A stretch of 64,000 bases of DNA from Paratinospora sagittata (Eukaryota; Streptophyta; Magnoliopsida; Ranunculales; Menispermaceae): assembly GCA_035771175.1 (NCBI GenBank), contig CM069613.1, positions 7,989,501-8,053,500 of the forward strand, in the 5' to 3' direction. Of the stretch, positions 11,544-23,414 are shown in pieces (positions within the stretch are counted from its first letter, which is position 1; each line of letters opens with the position of its first letter). The position numbers and the translations under genes are program-made. The notes below the pieces were generated by a model. The model saw nothing but the letters and a program-made list of their open reading frames with translations. It was not told the DNA's origin and ran no database searches.

Positions 11544-12406
11544 ACTCTCCCCAGCTTGAAGAACTCAGCTCCGACAAGATAGATTCACGGTATAACTCAA
11601 ATAAGTCAGGGTCTAGGCGACGAAACTCATTTCCAGTAATCCATGTAGCATTAGACGTAGGATGACCTCTCCAAGAAACCAAATAACGTTGAAAACCTTC
11701 ATCAATAGTAGAAACGATATCATCATCGAGCACTGTGTCAATCTGATCAGGAACAGAAGGCTGCAAAAGTGGGAGTCTCGGAACTAGAATAACAAGAGCA
11801 GCAGAACTACCTGTAGGCATACTAACTGGCACAGGAAGCTCAAAAGTACCTCGATAAGGGTATAAATTCTACACATTGGAAAGTGGACTAATATTCATAT
11901 TAGTAAGTAAATCAAGAAAGTATGCATTAAGTCCAATTTTCTTAACAATACGGTATGGGCTAGAAGAATGGGCATGTAACTTCTTGAAGGAATTTATGGG
12001 AAAATGCTCAGGACGGATGTGAACTATCACATAGTCATTTTCACAAAATTCCACACTCTTACGGTGAACATCAACATTCAATTTATAACTATCATTAAAA
12101 AGTGCAATCTTATGCTTTATATCAGCATGTAACTCATGAATGTGCTGGGTAAAAGACTTTGCAGATTTAGAGGGACGAGAATCTAGGGGTAATGAGATCA
12201 AGTCAATAAACAGGCTGACGAGGACTATATCCAAGAACAATTTCAAAAGGAGACATACTTATAAAATGAGTAATTGAACTATTATAGACAAACTCACCAT
12301 GTGTCAAAATATGAAGCAGTTTAGTATTAGGTGCTTTAGAAGAAGACTTAGAAGACTGAGGTGTATCAGACATAGATATTGGCCTAGGTTTGGGTTTACT
12401 ATCCAA
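11536..12406 (-). pseudogene. Gypsy integrase C-terminus plus chromodomain-like tail
   Basis: From a deletion joint near 12300 the minus strand reads GEFVYNSSITHFISMSPFEI, the typical integrase segment after the catalytic Glu, then the GPY/F-like region (IRPEHFPINSFKKLHAHSSS, PYRIVKKIGLNAYFLDLL). A frame change near 12200 and a stop near 11869 interrupt it. At about 11540-11760 a chromodomain-like segment (FQRYLVSWRGHPTSNATW) completes the protein just before the purine tract. Without the DDE core it cannot catalyse integration. Confidence 0.75.
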
Positions 12407-12439
12407 AGGTCTAGTAGGTAGTAACTTAATAGTCTTACC

Positions 12440-12760
12440 CTTACACAGGTATTTTCCCTACCATGATGGGTAACATCAATATCATATAACCAAGGATGTC
12501 CTAATAATAAATGTGCTACATCCATCGGTAAAACGTCACACCAAACACTATCTCTATTGTCACTCAGAGTAATTGGCACTAAACACCGTTCAAACATTGG
12601 TAATGAAGTCTTATCAACCCAGATAAATCTATATGGTTGAGTTTAGGGCTCAAGATTTCAGATTCATGCTGATGACACCAGAAGCAGACACACATTCATA
12701 GAACTACCCCCATCAATATCAACTTTGCAAGCCTTATCCCCACACTTGATGTTAGTGTAA
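12440..12760 (-). pseudogene. Gypsy aspartic protease remnant
   Basis: The minus strand reads CKVDIDGGSSMNV (the retroviral-type protease catalytic D-G motif, here IDGGS) near 12690-12730, then LPMDVAHLLLGHPWLYDIDV near 12480-12540, the usual C-terminal protease signature (LLGRPWLYD family). Frame changes occur between the two motifs. The sequence then runs into a proline/serine-rich tail and the deletion joint to the integrase C-terminus. Confidence 0.7.
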
Positions 12761-12777
12761 AAGATACTAATACGCTT

Positions 12778-13700
12778 TCACTCATCTGTGGGGGTGGGAG
12801 TCAACAAAATGCAACGCATGAAATGAAGAGAACCCTGAATGTTACCCAAATCTTCACAAGCTTCCTCTCCTGAGTTTGATAGATTATCCAAGGAGGCAAT
12901 GATCTGCTCATCATCCCCCTCAAAATGTGGTTTTTCAAATTCTTGTTCAATGGTAAGGGTGCGGTGAGGACAATGAGATGCAATATGACCCTTGCCATGA
13001 TAGTGATGACACACAATATTAGAACCACTAGATCAAGCAATAGAGTTCACAGAGTCACCGATTTTAGTGACACACGATCACGCATTTGGGTTACCACTGG
13101 CATTAGACTGGATTAAACCAGGTGGAACACTACTACTGGGACGAGTACTAATGGTAGATCTAGTCTGCTGGGATTTCTCGACTTGAGAAGTTACGCGCCT
13201 TTGAAAAGACAGCCTTGTGGAAAGCCTCTTCCAAAGTGTAGGGGTTATGAAGATTAACCTTCTGTTTGATCTCAGGTTTGAGGCCATTAATAAATTTTGT
13301 AACAATCACCCACGACGTCTCTAATCTGACAACATACCATGAGATCCTCAAAACGAGCAAGGTACTCGGTAACACTAGATGACATGTGGCGGAGGTTAAG
13401 CCATTGTTCCATTAGTTGCTTCCTATGATAGACAGGATAATACTTTCCTTCAGTTTTTGTTTCATCTCAACCCAAAGTATAATAGGTTCCTCACCCATAC
13501 GCTCTAGGTTGTCTTGGACACTTTACCAATATGTCATGGCTAATCCTTGAAGTTTCATTTTGGCAAAGTGAACTCGTTGGTCCTCCGTCATGCCATACCA
13601 CTCAAATTAGTCCTCAAGAGCAATTAGCCAGTCTAAGAAAAAATTAGGGTCGAGCTTGCCATCAAAGGAAGGAACATCAACCATAACTCTCTTAGTAATA
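12778..13700 (-). pseudogene. Gypsy gag remnant
   Basis: Capsid/nucleocapsid part of the 11278-15612 element. On the minus strand, from upstream to downstream: VDVPSFDGKLDPNFFLDWL (13570-13680), a retrotransposon-gag region with FINGLKPEIKQKVNLHNPYT (13160-13330), and a single zinc-knuckle remnant CHHYHGKGHIASHC near 12970-13012, in which the second Cys of the CCHC pattern is Tyr. Several frame changes and stops (e.g. about 13607) separate the pieces. Confidence 0.75.
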
Positions 13701-15317
13701 TCATATGGTTATCATGATGAGGCCTATACAAAGGGTTATTATAATTATGGGTTGCGGCCTATCATGACGTTTGATCACGAGCCTAGCATAGCGAGGGTTA
13801 CCCTCAAAAAGTGGTTGGACGACATCATGAAACTCAAAATCCCTCCTAAATGAGACTTAAGAGGGACCTGAGCTAGGGGCTATCTTCCTGCCAGTAGGTC
13901 AGGTTTCCCTAGCAAAAGTATACCTAAACGAGGCATGAGACTCTAAAGGAAGAGGTAATAGACCAATGGTAGGATATGATGATCCTAATGGGGCATGCTA
14001 ACAAGGACGTGCAATTGACTAGCGGCAGGACACTAACTAACCCTAGAAGGTGGGGTTGGGTTGGCACTAAATTCATCTATTGGTTGTTTTCCCAACATGG
14101 TTGCCAACTGGGATACTGTCGTTTTTAGTCAAGCAAGTTCTACATATAAGGCCTCGTTAGATTATTTTTGTGCTAGAACTTTGTTTTTGAGGTCATTAAG
14201 CTCAGCTTGAAAGGAGTTTTGGGCTTCGTAACAGGTCATTGTCATGGTATAGGAAAAAAATATAAGAGAAAAAATGTAAGTATTCACAAGTGTAATGCTG
14301 ACGTGACCACAAGAAAGCAATTATTAATGTAATTTAAATTTATGCTAATATGCATGTGAGAGCTAGAAATATGCAAGGTCCTAATTTTTTTTTTTAGAAT
14401 GCAAGTTAAAGGGCAAATAAAATTGGGTAAGGAAATAATTAAGAAAATAATGCAAATTGGTATGAATTAATGAATGTCATGGATGGGTCAAAAGATGTCA
14501 ATTATGGTTGGATAATATATGGGTGGGTAAGAAATAAGCTAAGTTGATCAAGAATATTAATGGACCTTATGCAAACTACCCAACTACCATAGTACCACTA
14601 ATAAAAATACTAAACAAATTTCAATGCAAATAAATATACCTCAAAAAGCTAAAGTAACTAAGTAAGCACAATTGGGTGGGGGTAACGGGCAGCAAGTTGC
14701 AGGCGTTTGCTTTTGAAGACACGATCCATTGGATCAAGACCAAAGTAACGGCGAAACCGTAAGGAACATTTTTTTTTAGTGCTGACATAAGGTTAGAAAA
14801 TGTTGGCATTAGGGCCAGAAAAAATTGAGACCCCTCACTAGGGTCAAGAAGGTGAACACAACGACGAAGGAATATAAGGGGCCCAGATGAGGACCGTACG
14901 AACCAACTACCACGGTCCCACTCCCACTTTTATAAGAGAGGGAAAACTCTCACTTATTTGCAAAGGGAGAGAATCGAATTTCCGACTTCATGTAAAAGAT
15001 AGAGTTCGGATGCACACCGTTAAAATTAGCCAACGTTTGCGTGAAGAGCACTTGTTGTTGGCTAACAAATAAAGCTTACAAACCACCAATTTTTCTTCAC
15101 ATTACCAATAGATCAACACAAAAAGAGAAAATGTTGGGACTGAGTTTGGAGCAATGACAATAAACATAAGCAATGAGACTAATTGAGGGATTGTTTGTTT
15201 GTGGTTTGCAAGACACCGTATCACAAAAAGAAAAAGAGAAGAAAGGGAGAAAGAGTAAGGTAGAGAATAAGAGAAAAAGATAAAGGAAGAAAGAGAAAAG
15301 AGGGCAGTAGAAGAAAG
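13701..15317 (-). other. 5' leader of the Gypsy element, no coding sequence seen
   Basis: About 1.6 kb lies between the primer-binding site (15318-15330) and gag. A purine-rich block at 15200-15310 (GAAAAAGAGAAG-like) adjoins the primer site. Plus-strand open frames here are antisense chance frames. Confidence 0.5.
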
Positions 15318-15331
15318 ACTCTGATACCAAT

Positions 15332-15612
15332 TGATGGCACAGTGCCTTGGGACGAGAGAGAAATCAAGAGGGAATCAATACTCAATAATCAATAATCAAT
15401 AATCAATAATGGTCTTTTCCAATTACATCTTAGTATATTTATAGACTAATATACCTCATAAACTGACACCAATTAAGACTCCTAAATAAACTTGAACACT
15501 ATCCAAAATTCTAATCAAAATATAATTTTAAAATTAAATAATAATTTAAATAAAAATAAAATAAAATAATAAAATCCTAATTAGACATATTCCTCATGTA
15601 TATCCTGCATCA
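15332..15612 (-). repeat. 5' LTR of Gypsy element 11278-15612
   Basis: 281 bp. It contains about four CAATAAT microrepeat units at 15376-15406. The adjacent 15318-15330 is the reverse complement of a TGGTATCAGAGTC primer-binding site. Confidence 0.8.
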
Positions 15613-16380
15613 CTTCCATAACATTTGCCACATATCCATGAATGATCTTGCAGTAATATGGCTGATATCCAACGTAAGAGGCGATCCAAACCAATAAGCA
15701 CAATAGAAATTACATCTAAAGAACAAATTTAAACAATCTTCTCGATCCTCCCCACATAGAGAACACACCAAATCCACCTTCATTCCTCTATTTCGACAGA
15801 GAAGCTTTGAGGGGCAAGAAACTGTTTCAACATTTCCATAAAAATAATTTAAGCTTACCTAGGACCTTAAGATGCCATATGTTTTTCCAGATTTTCCCAT
15901 ACTACATCTGTGCACTAGATGATCCCATTATTTTGTCTCCAAAAAAGCTACTTTGGGGTAATTGTCAGGCTAGGATATATTCGGATTTAACAGTATACAC
16001 ACTAGATTTGATGTGTTGCCAAACCAATTTATCCTCAAGCGGAAGCATAAATAAAGGGATGGCTGAAATGATATCTACCTCTTCTTGAGAGAATAGTGAT
16101 CTAAGCATATTCTACCCTGTCATAACTAATGAGTTCAAATACTTTTCTTGCTGGGCCTAATTCTGGAGAAAACGACTTGACAGTAATTGACCGAAGCAAC
16201 CAAGGACCTTCCCAAATATCAATGGTCTGCCCATTTACAACTCTCCACCTAATGTCGTATTAGTTTAATTTTCTCCCTTCGATCAAACTCCTCCAACCCC
16301 AAGAAGCGAAGCACTAACGTTAACAAAGAGCATCATGGATCGGGAAGCAGGTCGCGCAATGAAACAAGAGCTACACATCT
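15613..16380 (-). pseudogene. LINE ORF2 zf-RVT region remnant
   Basis: The minus strand reads VDLVCSLCGEDREDCLNLFF, a zf-RVT zinc-binding motif (CxxC, then a C-terminal Cys in FRC), followed by YWFGSPLTL and FMDMWQMLWK. Upstream (about 16130-16365) the linker motifs ASWGWRSLIEGRKLN, WRVVNGQTIDIWEGPWLL are seen with stops between them. It is the same LINE as 10594-11277, displaced by the Gypsy insertion. RT motifs (YADD box) are not present upstream of 16380. Confidence 0.75.
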
Positions 16381-17007
16381 AAACAAAAGCTTCTAAAACT
16401 AGCTTTTGAAAAGTCAATACATGTTAGATTAATAGATCAGTATCACTTTAACCTTTTCAAGCTGGAAGATTTAAGACTTCTTCTACACTAAAAAACAAAC
16501 TGAATAGCTTTCTAATGATGAAAATAAATGAACATTTTACTCTTTTTTTTTTTTTTTCCTGAGGGAGAACATTTTACTTTTATTCACCTCTACCATTGGT
16601 CTCTCTTGCTCTCACACGCACATATATATCAACTTAACTATACTAGTTAAATGTCTTTAAAAAGTTTATCTTAAGTTTTCATTAAAAAATTACTTTAATT
16701 ATCAGTACAGTATATAATAATTTGATATTTAACTAATTTTTACTTTCCACACTTCCTAAATTTAGATTTTAATTTTTTTTTTATAATTTTGATTATTCCA
16801 CCCTTCTAACTTTTTAAAGTACATTTTACTCTCAATAACTTTTTAAATTTATCTTTATTTCTATACAACTTTACCAATTTTAATCCTATCAAAAGACAAA
16901 ATTATTTATTTTTTTCATAAATATTTTATTTATTTATATTTATAATAAAAGTCACCCATGAATAATTACATATATTTCCACTACTTTACACAAACACACA
17001 CATGCAC
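16381..17007. other. AT-rich spacer between LINE remnant and Copia element
   Basis: T-rich, with a T14 run near 16546 and CACACA/CACATG repeats near 16990-17007. No gene or element is recognised. Its end supplies the TGCAC target duplication of the Copia element. Confidence 0.6.
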
Positions 17008-17314
17008 TGAAGAAAAGGATACAGAGAGGAACCAATGAATATTGGAGAAAGATTGTTCTGTATATTGAGAATTGTTTGATTACATGTCTAACATATATAT
17101 GTTATTCTAGTTACAAATATCTCATAATTATAGAAAGAATGCTAATATCTCTCTGTTACAGCCCCTAGAATAATGCTAAGCCATATATACAAATCTCCTA
17201 ATTATAGAAAGAATGTCATATATACATGATGTATAAGTATGTAAACATATCATATCAGCATATCAGTGCCTTTGGTATTATAGAAAGAATGCCATATATA
17301 CAAATCCGGCAATA
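17008..17314 (-). repeat. 3' LTR of Copia element 17008-25077
   Basis: Plus-strand borders TGAAGAAAAGG and CCGGCAATA. Preceded by target copy TGCAC. The adjacent 17315-17330 is the purine tract read on the minus strand. Confidence 0.9.
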
Positions 17315-17329
17315 CTCCCCCTCAAGCTG

Positions 17330-19361
17330 GATCAAGGGGATTAATTGAGCCAAGCTTGGAAAGAATACGATGAAAATGATCCGACGACAAGGCCTTTGTG
17401 AAGATATCTGCAAGCTAGTCATGGTTGCGAGTGTAATGAGTAACAATGGCCCGAGTCTGAACATGTTGCCGAATGTAATGACAATCAACCTCAATGTGTT
17501 TAGTCCGTTCATGAAAAACGGGATTAGAGGCAATGTGCATAGCTGCTTGATTGTCACAACAAAGCGTTATAGACTGAGAATGAGAGATACCCAAATCGGC
17601 AAGGAGAGCCTTTAGCCACATGAGTTCAGAAGCTGTGGAAGCCATGGCCCGATACTCTGCTTCGACACTTGACCATGCTACCACTGTTTGTTTTTTACTT
17701 TTCCAAGAAATCAGATTCCCACCGATAAAGATACAATAACCCGTAGTGGACTTTCGATCAAGTTGATTTCCAGCCCAATCTGCATCCGTATAGCCAAGAG
17801 TTTGAGAATGCCCGTTAGCTTTCATGAGGATGCCACAACCAATTGTTTTCTTTAGATATCGAAGAATTCTCTGAACAATATGCATATGAACCATGGTGGG
17901 AGAATGCATAAATTGACTAATAATGCTCACTGCATAACTGATATCAGGCCGTGTGACTGTTAAATAGATAAGTTTGCCAACCAATCTTTGATAATCTTGA
18001 ACAGAACCTAGAAGTGCACCAGATCTATCAAGCTGCAGTTTGCTATCCAATGGTGTGCGTGCAGGTTTGCAATCCAACAAATCAACATCTCGCAATAAAT
18101 CTGTCACATACTTGCGTTGATTCAAGAACAAGCCTTTGGAGGAAGTAGCCATTTCGATGTCCAGGAAGTATTTTAGCACACCGAGATCTTTAATGGAAAA
18201 CTTTTGTTGGAGAACACTCTTAAGCTTACGTATAGCATCATCATCATCACCGGTAACAATTAAGTCATCAACATAAATCAAAATAATCAGTCGCTTACCC
18301 GAGTGCATGTGAACAAATAAAGAGTGATCTGCATCACTTCTCTTAAACCCAAGTTCTTCAAGAACCATACTTAATTTGGCATGCCATGCGCGTGGAGATT
18401 GCTTCAAGCCGTAAATAGATTTGTGCAATCGACACACTAACCTTGGATCAGTACCTTGCGGATGCCCCAGCGGAAGCTTCATATAGACTTCTTCTTCAAG
18501 CTCGCCATGCAAAAACACATTTTTAACATCCATTTGTGAAAGAGACCAGCCTTGATTTATAGAGACAGAAATCAAGGTACGGACAATTGTCATTTTTGCG
18601 ACGGGCGCAAACGTCTCTTTGTAATCAACACCATATGTTTGAGTGAACCCTTGAGCAACAAGTCGGGCCTTATGCCGTTCAATTGAACCATCGGCTTTGA
18701 ACTTAGTCTTGTACACCCACCTACTGCCAACTGCCTTTTTATCCCGTGGGAGGGAAACCACACTCCAAGTATTGTTATCAGCTAGTGCTTGGAGTTTGTC
18801 ATTCATAGCATCCTTCCAGACTGCCTGTTGAACCGCCTCTTGATAATTTCTTGGTTCGGTGACACGAGAAATTTGACTGAGATAAGCAGTATAGGTAGGT
18901 GATAATTTTTGATAACTCAGAACATGATGCATGGGATGACATACCGAGTAAGCCACGTAATTGTGAAGCCTTGAAGATGGATACCGTTCACGAGGTTGAT
19001 TACGGCGAGGAATAGGCGCAAGAGTTGGTGACTCATCACCCATGATCACTGCTGGCACTGGGACAGGACCCACAGGTATGGTGGTAGTGGGTGCATGAGC
19101 TGTGCAAGGCACATTATTACCATTAGCAGTATCTGCTGAAGAATGCTCGGTAGAGACAGCTTGGGGCACAACTGGTGGTACATCAGCTGGAATGGGGAGT
19201 GGAAACAGGTCATGCTCCCCCTGACTAAGAATATCATTTGAGTTGCTGAAATATGACACTGCTTCATTGAACCGAACATCTCGACTAACCATGAGCTTCT
19301 TTGTAACAGGATTATAACATTTATAACCTTTCTGTGTAGGGAATAACCCAAAAATACACAT
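17330..19361 (-). pseudogene. Copia reverse transcriptase and RNase H
   Basis: A 648-residue open frame (19361-17418) carries the RT start (VGSRWVYKTKFKADGSIERH), LSQMDVKNVFLHGEL, SIYGLKQSPRAW, the catalytic box LIILIYVDDLIVTGDD, and the RNase H signatures RKSTTGYCIFIGGNLISWKS, SSVEAEYRAMA and CCDNQAAMHIASNPVFHERT. All key catalytic residues are visible. A TAG at 17415-17417 stands where LADIFTKAL is normally preceded by Gln, and the tail LADIFTKAL follows it. It is the best-preserved pol in the window, which suggests a moderately recent insertion. Confidence 0.88.
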
Positions 19362-19399
19362 TGGACAGCCCTTGGTTCCAGTTTATCGTGCTGATGAGA

Positions 19400-20029
19400 C
19401 TAAATGTGAACAAAGCAGGTGCACCCGAAGACTCTGAGATGAGAAAAGCTTAGAGTTTTTCCTGTCAACAACTCAATAGGAGAATTAAACTGCAAAATTC
19501 GACTAGGCAAGCGATTAAGTAGATAAGTTGCCGTAAACACTCCTTGTGACCAAAAAATCTTGGGAACATTCATGCCCAACATCAGTGTTCTAGTTTTGTC
19601 AAGTAGATCACGATTTTTCCTCTCCGCTATACCATTTTGTTGTGGAGTCCCAACACAACTAGTATGGTGAATAATGCCATGCATGCTCAAGTATTGTGTC
19701 ATGATATGTGTCATAAATTCAGTACTATTATCTGATCGTAGAACATTAATCTTAGAGGAAAATTGAGTGATGACTAAGTTTTGAAAGTCTTGGAATACAT
19801 GAGCAACTTCACTTTTGGATTTTAAGAGATATAGCCATGTAAAACGAGAGTAATCGTTAACAAATGTTACAAAATATTTGTATCCATCAAATGATTCAAG
19901 CACTGGACCCCAAACATCCGAATGTACCAAATCAAAAATTTTATTTGAACGTGAATCTGAAGAAGAAAAAGGTAATCGAGTAGATTTTGATAAAGGACAT
20001 ACATCACAATTTAATGGATGTTTATTCAA
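19400..20029 (-). pseudogene. Copia integrase
   Basis: rve-type integrase core of the 17008-25077 element. The first catalytic Asp is in LVHSDVWGP, the second in NVLRSDNSTEF, and the Glu in QQNGIAERKNR, so the DDE triad is present. It ends at a premature TAG near 19406 after RVFGCTCFVHI. A further small indel near 19338 shifts the frame before the reverse transcriptase. The domain reads cleanly over about 209 residues but cannot be made as part of a full polyprotein. Confidence 0.85.
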
Positions 20030-20670
20030 AGCGGGAAAAAAGTTTGGATAAAATGGGCACCGAAAGATGAGCTAAGCGTTGATGCCACAACTCTTGAAAA
20101 GAAGACAAGCAAGCATATGCGTGGGGTTCTTTGGACAAATAAGCATTCTTGGAAAGATAATAGAGTCCTTGATAGAAGAATCCTTCACCAAGCGTCCTCT
20201 GGGTTATTAGATCCTGAAATACAACTTTGTTAGGAAAAAAGATGACACGACAATTTAGACTGGCTATTAATCGGCCAACTAAAAGTAGTTGAAATGGAAA
20301 TGAAGGCACATAAAGAATGGATGATGAAATGGAGTTTGAAAGTAACTTAGTCTTGCCGTGGCCAACAACACTCACACTCTTACCATTGGCTATGGTTATG
20401 GTAGATGAAGGATAGAAAAACTCAAAATCAGTCAAATTTCTAGAGATATTAGTTACATGATCAGTGGCACCCGAATCTATAACCCAATAATCATGCACAT
20501 TACTAATATTAAGAGCGAGACAAACGACATTTAATATACCTGACACATCTTCAGAAGACAAGTTCTTATTTTCAGCAAGAAATCCCGCAAATTGACCAAG
20601 CAAGGCCGAAGAATTACCAATCTCATTCTTGTCAACAGCATCGTGTTTGGCCTGAATGTAAGTAGCAAAC
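20022..20670 (-). pseudogene. Copia protease and GAG-pre-integrase region
   Basis: Continuation of the gag-pol frame downstream of the solo LTR. The protease active site DYWVIDSGATDHVTN is intact (near 20460-20500). The GAG-pre-integrase motif LWHQRLAHLSVPILSKLF follows at the end. A one-base length change in an A6 run at 20036-20041 (T run on the coding strand) shifts the frame just before the zinc-type motif CDVCPLSKSTRLPF, so protease and integrase are no longer in one frame. Confidence 0.85.
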
Positions 20671-23414
20671 TGTGGCGACCCCGCGCCCCGGACCACCAAC
20701 CCCGCAGGGAATGGCCTGCGGAATGCCGGGGTGGGACGCCCGGCGTAGGCATCTCCGACCACTCCTCAACTCCCGTGAGGTGGTTGAGACCCTACGAGCC
20801 TTATCTCAAACAACGACATAATATCAAAAGGTACTAAACAAAACTACCCACCGTATTAATCATCAAAGACAAGAGATAATCCATAAAAATGAACCATAAA
20901 TAAAATCATAATCCCTACAGTCCATTAAAATTGACATACACATAAAGTCCAAAATTGTGGGTACAAATAAAAACCGTCATATGCCCACATGGTCTATCTA
21001 ACAAGTCCCAACTCACCCATACTACAATGTGGTAAATGTTATAATTACATAATCCAAAATATAATACTTCATAATTTAAAACACAATTCAATCAAAATGC
21101 CTCTCAACTCACATAGAGGCCTTGGATTCTCTCGCAGGCAAGGCCGTTAAGATATAACTACTCATTTGCCCTTATTCGGGACAGAAGGACCTGAAAGAGG
21201 AAAATGAGGGTGAGCCAACGGTGCCCAGTGAATAGAATTCAAATATGCTATCAATACTCATCAATAAATATCATGTATGCATGTCAATGTGTAGCATGAT
21301 TAAAAGCTCATAACATATAGATATCAAGCATTTATAATAAGTTCGATGCAAGTAAAAGCTTATCAATTTGGATCCACATTCCACATGCATTGGGTTACTA
21401 GTGCACGTCTATTTCACCGTACCGTTGACCCCAATCATTTCCTTTCATAAAACCCTCCTATGACAATGTTAAGTCCCCCTATTAGCCAGATAGATGGGCC
21501 CAACCAAAGTCATAAGGTTTTCTCAAATCAATGCATCATTCAAAACATTAGAACACATTCATGCTTTCAACATACAATATATATAAGTGATATGATGACA
21601 TAAAAGATATAATCATAAATGAAGTCTACTCACAACCAAGCCTCGCGAGAGTATTTCATCACACACGACCACCAAACCGAATCAAGATCCTGAAAAATAC
21701 ATCAATATTCTACCATACATCAATTTCTATGCTCAATCACATAGACATTACACATCAACCCTAAATCAACCCACGTATAAACAATAGGCCTAAATCCCAT
21801 CTAATCCCATCATTCAACTCAAATCACATGACTTAGGCCTCTAATGCATAGTTCTCATACATAAACCATTCTATTAATCAAAAATACTGATTTTCAATTC
21901 CTTAGGCATAAACATGCCCAAATTGGGTCACTTGATCACAAGTAGGCCTAACCCATGATATGGTCACAACCACCAAATCAGTAGCATAATCAAGCCTAAT
22001 CATGCTTAATTTAACATAAGTTACATCAATTCAATGATTCTAGGCCAAAAGCATCAAAAACCCTAAAATAAGAAATTTTTCATACTTAGGTCATATTGCC
22101 GATTTACACTAGGTCACCATGTTCAGCCATGTATATCACTAATTTTGCATCATGGGTTCATCAACAATGGCAACTAGGTCAACATAGTTGACATGCAAAC
22201 TATTTGGAAAGGTCTAAGTTCATATTCTAAATTTAGGTCTAATACAAGCAACCCTACCAATTCTTCATTTAATATTCTATTCAGATGTATCAATCTACCA
22301 ACAGAAATATGTAATCACAAAATCAACCGTACAGATTGAAGTATGTGAAGAAAGAAATATTCTGTCCAAATATCAGCCCAATCCAACGGTGGACCGAAAA
22401 TATAAGTATCTTTCATGAACAAGTCTCTAATCAGACAATTTCTCCTTTCCTGCTACAAATACTCAAACTCAGAGGACTATATCACACAAAAGACTAAACA
22501 CATAAACATCTCCACCGTTCATAATACAGAAATATCAGTTGTAAACTACATACCCAACTTTGATATCCATCCAACGGTATATTGAGGAGATCTATAAGTT
22601 TGAGTGAAACAGCGTGAGAAATCCAAACTTTCTGACCAGCTTTGTTTGAGAGGTTAGATATCTCAGAAGAAACCTCTGATCAAGATCTCCACCGGCTAGA
22701 ATGAATAACCATAAGCTATGAACTTGCTGACAAATTTTGAGCTCAATCTGACCATATATCCCAAAGATTCAGTACTTTGATGAAAATGTCGCAGAGATCT
22801 TCCTCCTGCAACTCCCTCCTTCTTTCTCTTCTTCTTTCCTTTCTCTTCTGTTCTTTCTCTTCTTTTTTTCCTTTCTCTCCACTCACCTCTTTCTAGCACT
22901 TCCTTGATTCCCTCCTTTATTCTCTCCTTGATTCTCTCTTTGATTCCCTCCTTGATTCTCTCCTTGATTCCCTACACTCATTCTAGCACTTCCTTGAGGG
23001 CATGGGACACTTGTCCACTTTCATGCACCAACCTTCACATGTGTTGGTCTCATACTACCCATACCAACCACATGTACTTTAACCAATTTCATGCTTCCAT
23101 GTATTTTAAATGTCCAATCCATTTAATACACCAAACTTTCATTCTCATTTATCCTTTTATTCAATCAATCCTAACTCATATCAATTCATAGTTTAATGGG
23201 CCCATGCATAAATAATAACATATGCATTATAATTTAATTTAACATGACCCATATACAATTTATGATACACATATTTATATACATTATCAAGCATCAACTA
23301 TACAAACATTAAACAACCATCAAACAAACATCAAACATATCAAGGCAACGCATAGAGTTTGGGCAAAGTGCAATTGGGTTATGGGCTAGATGAAATAATT
23401 TTTGGGGCGTCACA
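20671..23414 (-). mobile_element. Gypsy solo LTR (2,744 bp), TSD CAAAC
   Basis: On the plus strand it begins TGTGGCGACCCCGCGCC and ends GGGGCGTCACA, flanked by CAAAC at 20666-20670 and 23415-23419. It contains no internal retroelement region. It is the reverse orientation of the LTR family at 48421-61525 (same terminal sequence GACGCCCC..AAATTATTTCATCTAGCCC). Inserted in Copia gag-pol, whose reading frame resumes across it. A GATTCCCTCCTT-type minirepeat (about 22905-22975) and one copy of the 55-bp LTR repeat (about 21391-21438) lie inside. Confidence 0.92.

Larger units (their letters stand above)
11278..15612 (-). mobile_element. RT-less Ty3/Gypsy chromovirus-like element
   Basis: LTRs at 11278-11543 and 15332-15612 begin TGATG and end CATCA/TTCA, flanked by 5-bp target copies CTTCT (11273-11277) and CTTCC (15613-15617). 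On the minus strand a primer site TGGTATCAGAGTC abuts the 15332 LTR, and a purine tract GGGGAGAG abuts the 11543 end. The interior carries gag, protease and the C-terminal integrase with a chromodomain-like tail. RT, RNase H and the integrase N-terminus and core are absent; the joint lies near 12300. It inserted into LINE RNase H coding sequence. Confidence 0.85.
10594..16380 (-). mobile_element. LINE (L1-type non-LTR retrotransposon) 3' remnant, split by a Gypsy element
   Basis: Minus-strand remains of a plant L1-like ORF2 C-terminus. A WRSLIEGRKLN / WRVVNGQTIDIWEGPWLL region and a zf-RVT zinc domain lie at 15613-16380; the RNase H domain lies at 10681-11277. A T12 run at 10594-10605 on the plus strand is the element's poly(A) tail. 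The two halves read continuously (LWK then TIVGRDDSLDTQF) once the insertion at 11278-15612 and one 5-bp target copy are left out. The reverse transcriptase core and everything upstream are missing, and several stops are present. Confidence 0.8.

Noticed and set aside
20592..20837. Plus-strand open frames over the Copia element and LTR border
   Set aside because: Antisense to the protease/gag frame and crossing the solo LTR border; chance frames.
22904..23191. Leu/Ile/Ser-repeat open frame
   Set aside because: Product of the GATTC-CTCCTT minirepeats in the solo LTR, not a gene.
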